NCBI GenBank assembly: GCA_907164885.2
Contig: OU015492.1
Span: 197,597,460-197,661,459, forward strand
Reading direction: 5' to 3'
DNA length: 64,000 nucleotides
From: Dolomedes plantarius
Lineage: Eukaryota; Arthropoda; Arachnida; Araneae; Dolomedidae
Shown here piece by piece: positions 57,219-64,000 of this stretch. Numbering within the stretch: position 1 is the first letter of the stretch; each line of letters begins with the position of its first letter. A model generated the notes under the pieces. The model ran no database searches. It was given only the letters and a program-made list of their open reading frames with translations, and was not told the origin of the DNA. Made by a program: the position numbers and the translations under genes.

Positions 57219-57973
57219 TGTCTGACTTTTTCCCCCTTCAAATATAGCCTGTGCCAGTTTCTTTTAAACTAAAGCACGAGATCTTTTAATGCCATGGTTA
57301 TAATACCCGAAACGAATGTTTTTAACTTCCTTATTTTGAATGTTTGTTTAGATACGGAACTGCAGATATTCAGGGATGTCATCAACTTTCTTTCGAATCC
57401 AACAACTTTTGCTTTATACTAGAATCAGAATTGGAGCTCTGAAATCCATATTTTCATTATACAAATACTTTAAAGCGGTGAATTTAAGTCCCAAAAATAT
57501 TAAAACTACAACAAAAAATAGCGAAAAAAAATCTCATCATACAACTATAGAGTTAAAGAGTTAAATTAGGCAGATAGAGTTCGGTCGATTGTGATGTCAT
57601 TGATTCGCATCCGAGTTGTTCTACACATAACTCGTTGAATATTATTTGATACCTAACTATCTGCATAAAAATGAGTGTTTTGATATAGTCAGCTACCTAG
57701 TGCATCGGAAAATGGAGTTTAATTCTTTTATAACATGAAGTTCTTAGCTCTCTAGACAATTTCTGTCAAAAAATAATTAACTAAGTTATTAAGTTAATCG
57801 TAATTTCCCTGACTGAAAATTCCCGTGCAAATATCAGTTATCAGTATCAGTCGAATGCAGTTATTTGATCAGGAATAACCTTTTTAAAGACAAAATTACC
57901 GTGACTATGTATTCTCACCGGTATGTCATTGCTATGAAAAAATTGGATATGATTCGTGAAATAATTATGAATA
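57219..57973. other. AT-rich spacer
   Basis: No gene or repeat recognised. Confidence 0.3.
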
Positions 57974-57975
57974 TA

Positions 57976-59121
57976 CAGTGTGTACATAAATGAATATCCC
58001 AACTTTGCAGGGCAATTGAAAGAAAACTGTACAAAATACAAACTTGAAGTTCATAACAGTTGAAATAACAGTTGAAAGTTCATGAAGATTGGGATTTTAA
58101 ATGACAAACTAGTTGGTACCGGTCAAAACATGACGTATAGTTAGTAAAGAAATGTGCTAATACACAAATTATACTCAACACATCATTTCCAAATGTTGAA
58201 AATACATATAACGCACAGAAACAAATTAATGAGTTTAAGTGGCCTTGTGCTTAGTGAGTATCTTAAAGCCAGATTTAAAAAAGTCACTGGACATGCGCAG
58301 AAAGCAATTTTTTTAAAATTGTAAATTATCGCTAATTAAACAGCGCGAAATAAACAATTTCCATCAAGTTTAATCTTTTATTTCACAAACAAAATTATCA
58401 TAAAAATGGCAGAGAGAGATCTAGAGAGACTCCTCAGAATAAACATGTTTATCAATAAAACATGTCACTGAGCATGCGCAGAAACAGTGAGTTTCTAAAG
58501 CTGGATTTAAACACGCAAAAATATTTTTTTTAAATTGTAATGTAATTGTAATTGTTTGTTTCTAATTAATAGAAATTGCGGTTACAAAAGCCGAATTTGA
58601 CAAATCTACAGATTACAATCTTTCGTTTAAGACCAAAATGAAGTAAATTGATTCAGTAGTTTTCTCTCGCGGACTGCCCAAAAAGTCGGCTTAGCAACTT
58701 AAATATATAGATTGCCACACTGGTGGATTGGTCGCCGTGCATCCCAGGACCTTGCTCTTCATCAATGGCCTCCTTGCAGCCTTGACGTCACTCCGTGCGA
58801 TTTTTTTTTTATCTGGGGCTACATCAAACATCAGGTGTTTGTCCCACAACTACCAAATGACGCTGACGAACTTCAGACACGCATATCTGCAGCCTTTCAA
58901 AGCGTCACACCAGATATGCTGGAAAGAGTGTGGGATGAGTTATCGTACCGCCTCGATATCCTTCGTGTTACTAAAGGGGCTCACATTGAACACTTATAAC
59001 TGTGTCGAATTTAAACTTTCAACTGTTATTTTTGATTTCCGATGAACTGCAAGTTTGTACTTTGTTTAAGTTTTCTTTTAATATCCCTGCAAAGTTGGGA
59101 TATTCATTTATGCACACATCG
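57976..59121 (+). mobile_element. Mariner-like element, internally rearranged
   Basis: TIRs of about 100 bp. Left CAGTGTGTACATAAATGAAT; right, read inward, CGATGTGTGCATAAATGAAT; both then ATCCCAACTTTGCAGGG. TA at 57974-57975 and 59122-59123. The interior 58240-58700 is AT-rich foreign-looking sequence with a twice-occurring CATGCGCAGAAA, so the transposase 5' part is gone. Confidence 0.85.
58712..58999 (+). pseudogene. Mariner-like transposase, C-terminal 95 residues
   Basis: Starts PHWWIGRRASQDLALHQWPP, then SLDVTPCDFFFIWGYIKHQV (last acidic residue of the catalytic triad), and ends with the family's common C-terminus LDILRVTKGAHIEHL and a proper stop. The N-terminal DNA-binding domain and first two acidic residues are missing, so it is inactive. 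Confidence 0.85.
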
Positions 59122-59210
59122 TAATTATATGTCACGTAAAATAACGATGAAAATATTTTAAAGACATAATAGGTACCTTCGACAAATTTTGCTTATTTAA
59201 TATATTGAAT

Positions 59211-59642
59211 AATAATTGCAAGATAAAAAGAACATTTTATATACCATGTTTTTAAATTTTCTGTTGAATCATATAAACTTGACAATTCTATGTATTAATA
59301 AATACTTAAAAAAATTTTTTATGATGAATTATCCCATCAACTTGAAAGAAAAGGAAGTTAATTGGAAGTTAACTTGCATATAACTTTTCGTTCCCGCTCC
59401 GGCCAATAGATGGCTGCACCAGTCTACAAAACAAAATTAACTGAAAATAAACCGAAAATTAATTTAATTCTGCTTAAAGATGGCTAAAAGTATTAAAAAA
59501 AATGCACTGTCATCGTGTTCTGAGCTATTCTAAAAGTTTCAAATGTCTATCTAGTCGGGAAGTTAGTTAAAAATTGATTGCAAGATTTGTACTTGACAAA
59601 CCCACACACAAACACACTAAAAAGAAAGCAAGTTTATAAAAA
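59211..59642 (-). repeat. Dispersed repeat R4, copy 5 of 5
   Basis: Full length, minus orientation. Confidence 0.75.
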
Positions 59643-59683
59643 AACAAATAGGTTCTTTCTCATTATACTGACATGTTACTAAC

Positions 59684-59785
59684 CTCTCCGCATGAACTGG
59701 AGAGGAATAGCCGTTCTAATAGGCTTGCAGAGAGCGGGTATGGATCTGTGGACCATCTACTTACAGACGCAACCACCGCACCACG
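59684..59785 (-). mobile_element. 102-bp retroposon-like insertion with 9-bp TSD
   Basis: Flanked by GTTACTAAC at 59675-59683 and 59786-59794. The minus strand starts GCCGTGGTGCGGTGGTTGCG, with a box A-like TGGTGCGGTGG, and ends with hairpin CTCTCC ... GGAGAG. Box B is poor and there is no A-tail, so the class is uncertain. Confidence 0.55.
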
Positions 59786-59794
59786 GCGTTACTA

Positions 59795-60755
59795 ACAAAA
59801 CAACTCTATTTAACTGTGTGTAGTAAGAAGTGGGGCAAAATGTACAGGAAAATGAAATTTAAAATATTTCTTTTCTGATATAGCTCTGAACTTTTCTTGC
59901 GTACACTTAAATAGAGTTGTTTTGTCCGTAAGTGAAAGTCCCGTATGAAAGGAATAACGATGTATATGCCACCAAAAGTTGAAATGCAGTTTGCAAAATA
60001 TCTGATGTGAAAAAGTCAGCATTATCTTTTTTCATCTTCCATTCCTTATTTTTTCCCTAACTTTAACTCTAAAACGTAGTTTGCAAAAGTGGTAATGGGG
60101 TGTGAAAAGTGAGTATTTTCTTGTATACATTTTATTAAATTGGCGACTTTTTGCTTAACATTGGTGGCAGGTCGGTATAGTGGGAAAATACAAAAAAAAA
60201 ATGCGATAAAACACGCATAATTAAGTTTTCTATTTAATCTACAATTCTCAAAACAACAAAACAGTTTATTCGGCAAACTAAAGAAATCTTAGTCGTAAGA
60301 TCTGAAGAATATATACTAATATGATCAAGAAGAATTTTTCTACTCATTTAACTATACAAAATATTATTAAGGTGATAGTTTATCTGAAGGGCGAAATTGT
60401 GTTTGAAGTTCGTGTATGCCCGAGAAAAAAAAATCAGCATTAACAGAGTATAACAATAAAAATTATCTTGGGCAGCATCGCAACGTAATTTTTCAGATAA
60501 CTGACTGCAGTTTTTCCAGTTATAACATGATAAATTATTTATCGCCAGCTGTACTAAAAGTGAAACAAAAGAAGATCAGGATCTATAACTCCTTTAGTTT
60601 CTCAGCACAAAAACATTATTAAGTATAGAATCATTCCCTATGATAAGGCATTTAATGTTTAAGATGAATGGGAAAAAAGTTAAATACTTAAAATAATTTC
60701 TATAATCAGAACCTTTAACAGCATAGTCACATTTAGCGCTTAAATTATTTTAACG
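59795..60755. other. AT-rich spacer
   Basis: No gene or repeat recognised. Confidence 0.3.
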
Positions 60756-61100
60756 TAATATTACGGTCCTCGATAACGGTCCGGAAAGCAAAATTTCAGA
60801 CGCTAAAACCGTCCGTCCGTACTCCGCGAGTTATAAATTTAGCAGCGCGCCAAACCCAGTCTGTATCGCTTCGACAAGCACTTCGACAAGCAGTAAACAG
60901 TTAAACAGAAAAGTACGAAAACGCGTCAAAATATTGACATACATATATGTATATATATACATACGTACATATATATATAGATACATATATACCTAACACA
61001 TACTATATACATACAAAAGAGGTAAGCAACGATAAGTAATCATACACGTTAATAACCCGCGGTAGTTTCGTTAGAATTGACTACCTGAAATTCTTTTATG
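60756..61100 (-). repeat. Dispersed repeat R3, copy 3
   Basis: Inverted relative to copy 1. CTTCGACAAGCA is duplicated within it (about 60868-60890). Ends with the GGTAGTTTCGTTAGAA block. Confidence 0.65.
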
Positions 61101-61780
61101 AAAGTGACATATGTCACTCAGATTAAACTTTTTTGCCCCATAATTATTATTTAGAAACATATAACACATTTTAATTTTTTGATAAAACTCCCGAACCAGA
61201 TAAAACTAAATACCTTAAGTCTTGGAAAGCTGTGCAAAGAAAAGAGAGTTACAAATAAACACATTTTTTTGATAAGACAATAGTGGAAGCCTTTAACTTT
61301 GTGTGGTAGGGTTACTTTGGGTGGGTCGTGATTGGGTATAGTGGTAGGCAATGATACCATTACTCTGAATTCTAAACAATACATTAATTTATTAACACAA
61401 TACAAATATTAGTACACATTCAATTATATTATTGTTAATTATGAACCTAGAGAAATACTCATTATATCAAGGTATTATTTGACTGCACTATTTCATTTAT
61501 TTAAATTAATTTCATTTCAGTATGCAATATATATATTATTCCTTAACTTCCGCCTATATTATAAGACTCGGGTATTTAACGACGTTTTGGCAATAGGTAA
61601 TAAAAGGTTACCTCCATTTTTGCAGACTGCAGAAGGGGACATTGGCTGGCATATTCATACGCATCTATTGGGATATCTTTCTTCAGGATTCACTTTCGCT
61701 GGTGAACACGGTTATCGGAATCGCTCCCTGTCGTGGGAATAGGCGGACTTTAATGGCCGAATCGGTTCGCCATCTTTTGC
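61101..61780. other. Spacer
   Basis: No gene recognised. Confidence 0.3.
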
Positions 61781-61967
61781 TTGTGGGGGTCAAGCACTCT
61801 GTCTTGGTTCCGTGTCTCAACTACTATCATCTCATCGGTAGCTTGCAGGGGTCAGGCAATCTATCTCGGCTCCGATGCTCCTCTATGCTCCTCTCATCGC
61901 TAGCTTGCGGGGAGTCAGGCAATCTTTCTCGGCTCCACTATTCATCTAATCTCCTCTCATCGTTGGG
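61781..61967. repeat. Three-unit tandem repeat (61-64 bp)
   Basis: Units begin at 61781, 61842 and 61904, each with TTG(T/C)(G/A)GGGG-like start, TCA(A/G)GCA then TCTCGGCTCC-like and CTCTCATCG-like blocks. Confidence 0.8.
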
Positions 61968-61979
61968 TTGCAGGCTTAC

Positions 61980-62680
61980 AGCGATGCGTTAAGTCGGGGC
62001 GCAATCTCCCATATATTCTCTTTAGCGTTCTCGCTTACGAGGCTACAACTCTCTATTTGGGTGCTAAGTCTGCAAGTCAAACTCAATTATATCATTATTT
62101 TTATATTCTCACTCTCTCTATTTTTTATCTTCTCAACTCCCCGCCTTTTACATTTTCATTCGTCTCTCATGTTCAACCTTTTTTTTACTTCCACTTTGAT
62201 TCGTTAACTTTTTCATCCCCTAATCATTTCTTTAACCATTCAGAGTGAGGGGCGTTTTATATTCGAACAATCCCGTCTTCGACTCATTCCTGTTTTTCTA
62301 GGAATCGTGTTTTCCCAGAACATCTCCTATGTGTGGGGTCCTCTTCTCTTTGCCAACAATTCCCTTTTCATCTCGATGTCCCCTCTATCTATACCCCTCG
62401 CTGTTTCGACTCTTAATTGTTGCTTTTCAATTTCCTCTTCTTCATCCGGTCCTTTGTCTGATCAAGTGCCATTTCAATTTTCTCATAGTACCGCCGACTT
62501 CCGCTTTAATTGGGTTGTCTGCCCTTTTTGAACTCCTAACGTATCGTATCCCCATGACATTCTTCTCGTATCGTCTGGAGTCATTTAACTATTCCTTTTT
62601 CCGTCCCGTTTGTTAATTGGTTTTTCTGCACCTTTTCTATTTTCTTTTTTTTATATGTCGTACCCCACGACACTTTGCTC
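61980..62680. other. Pyrimidine-rich block
   Basis: About 700 bp dominated by C and T on the plus strand. Several short overlapping ORFs are low-complexity (Ser/Phe/Leu/Pro) and are a by-product of the bias. I see no gene. Confidence 0.6.
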
Positions 62681-62689
62681 TATAACAAA

Positions 62690-64000
62690 AGAGTTGAGGA
62701 AGTTCAACGGGCCGTATACAGAGAGCAAAATCAACGAATCAATCTATCCTGCTGTGTGGTCTCTAGGAATATAGACTTACTGCGAATTTAAGATTATGGC
62801 TAACACCTGACTTTATAGAAGGAAATGGATTCAATTAAAGATCCAGGGAGAAAGCTGCGGCAAACCTGATTAAATACCGCACTAACAGCAGAATGAATAT
62901 TACCAAAAGTGCATTCTCTTTCATCTGTATGTAAACGCAGATGTTCTTGGCAGAGTGCTAAATTGTTTTCAGATTAGCAGGTAATCAATATTTGTGTATT
63001 ATTCTTGGAAGTTCCCTCAGAGATAGCTTAGTATATCGGAAGAATACTGCATAAAATTCTCTGGAGGAGATGCTCCTACAAATTGTAGAAATATACTTAA
63101 GACAGCTGTCATGTTAACTAAATAATCTGTACCACGCTAAACAAATTATAAGTGCTCACACAGTGTAGTTCTGAGCAAATTGTATAGTGAAAAAGCTTAT
63201 CACCTGGAAAGATTTTAACGCAGGAATGTTTACATAACATAAAAGCCGAGGCATTTTGAAACTGAAAATAAGCCCGAGAATGCCTATTATGAAACTCTTA
63301 CGTAACATAGACTTTGTGCAGAGAAAATTACTTTTACTTAGGAAAGAAAGAACGTGCGGTGGTTGTCGCCTAGATTATTATTTAAAATAAAAACTTTTTG
63401 ATTGAAGCATGTTTAGCTTTGAATCTGCAAGATTCTGTGAGTAAAATTTATTAAATATTAAAGCGGCAAAGAAAACAGAATTTTTAAAGAGTGAATGAAA
63501 TTCATTCTTTAAATATCATTTATATGCTACTCAACATATCATTTATATGCCTTCAAAAAGGCATATAAATGATTTGTTGCTGAATTCTTTCAGGAAATTC
63601 TCATGCATAGAGAAGTGAAAATACTTAAAGGTTCTCGAGGAACTGCACGGAATCTTTGAATTTTGAAAATGCAAGAAGTTGCCTTGTAATTTCACTAACA
63701 GATTAGTAAACTGACGAAAAAAAAAAACTTTTCACATCTGAGGAAAAAAAGTTTCAAACAGTGTGTTATTCGTTAACTTCCATGAAATCTGATATGTAGC
63801 GAAGGGAAGTAGGAGATTAAGGGTCTTAGTTTAGAAGACCTTCTAATTGAATTGTATTTACTTCTTAAACCAAATCATTTTCTTGGTAAGACGGTAGATT
63901 TTATTTCTCAAGGTACAAGTAATTTTATAAATGTAATTTTTTATATTTCACTTTTTTAAAGAAGAAAGTAATTTTGCTTCAATTAAAATTGAAAATTAAA
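62690..64000. other. AT-rich spacer to the window end
   Basis: No gene. It contains the hairpin listed separately at 63538-63573. Confidence 0.35.
63538..63573. repeat. Perfect 16-bp-arm hairpin
   Basis: ATCATTTATATGCCTT, loop CAAA, then its exact complement. A direct copy of the first 12 or so bases lies 24 bp upstream. Confidence 0.9.

Noticed and set aside
61479..62616. Overlapping ORFs in the pyrimidine-rich block
   Set aside because: Low-complexity Ser/Phe/Leu/Pro translations caused by base bias; two frames are open at once.

Overview
The window is AT-rich eukaryotic, almost certainly arthropod, DNA. It has no bacterial operons, no rRNA or tRNA gene, and no host gene I can name with confidence. 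It is packed with transposable elements: BEL/Pao and gypsy-type LTR retrotransposons, a LINE with RNase H, Tc1/mariner, hAT, MITE, SINE and Helitron-like elements, and long TA microsatellites. A spider or other arachnid would fit this mix, but that is inference.

Layout. 1-4739 and 16114-16181: a BEL/Pao element cut by the window edge. Its gag-pol is frameshifted near an A9 run, and its presumed 3' LTR is split by a complete gypsy-type element (4740-16108, minus strand, 5-bp TSD GTATT). The gypsy element has two 1.67-kb LTRs that differ, by eye, only by a 2-bp indel. It has intact gag and pol joined by a -1 frameshift signal of the UUUAAAC type, so it looks very young and possibly active. 17.3-27.8 kb: a tRNA-derived SINE with 12-bp TSD, LINE fragments broken by a mariner piece and by a MITE with a TAA TSD, and a mariner-type MITE. 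29.5-33.1 kb: a mariner-like element whose left TIR was hit by a 2.9-kb fold-back element (5-bp TSD GTCCA) with about 1-kb arms. 34-40.3 kb: an inverted pair of SINE-like units, two solo LTRs in opposite orientation, a second SINE copy and a Helitron-like element. 41.5-43.1 kb: two tandem Helitron-like copies. 45.2-45.8 kb: a possible host first exon. 48.5-52.0 kb: a nest of Tc1-like element, hAT derivative (8-bp TSD) and LTR-like block. 52.1-53.6 kb: a dead Tc1-like element. 58.0-59.1 kb: a dead mariner-like element. 61.8-62.7 kb: a short tandem repeat and a strikingly pyrimidine-rich block. One unclassified 430-bp repeat is present five times between 37.6 and 59.6 kb.

How it works together: there is no cellular pathway here. 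The logic is insertion history. TSDs and interrupted TIRs allow several nests to be ordered in time. The most unusual pattern is that two unrelated DNA transposons (29.5-32.4 kb and 48.5-52.0 kb) each carry an inverted duplicate of their own 3' end, including the end of the transposase gene, in place of the 5' end.
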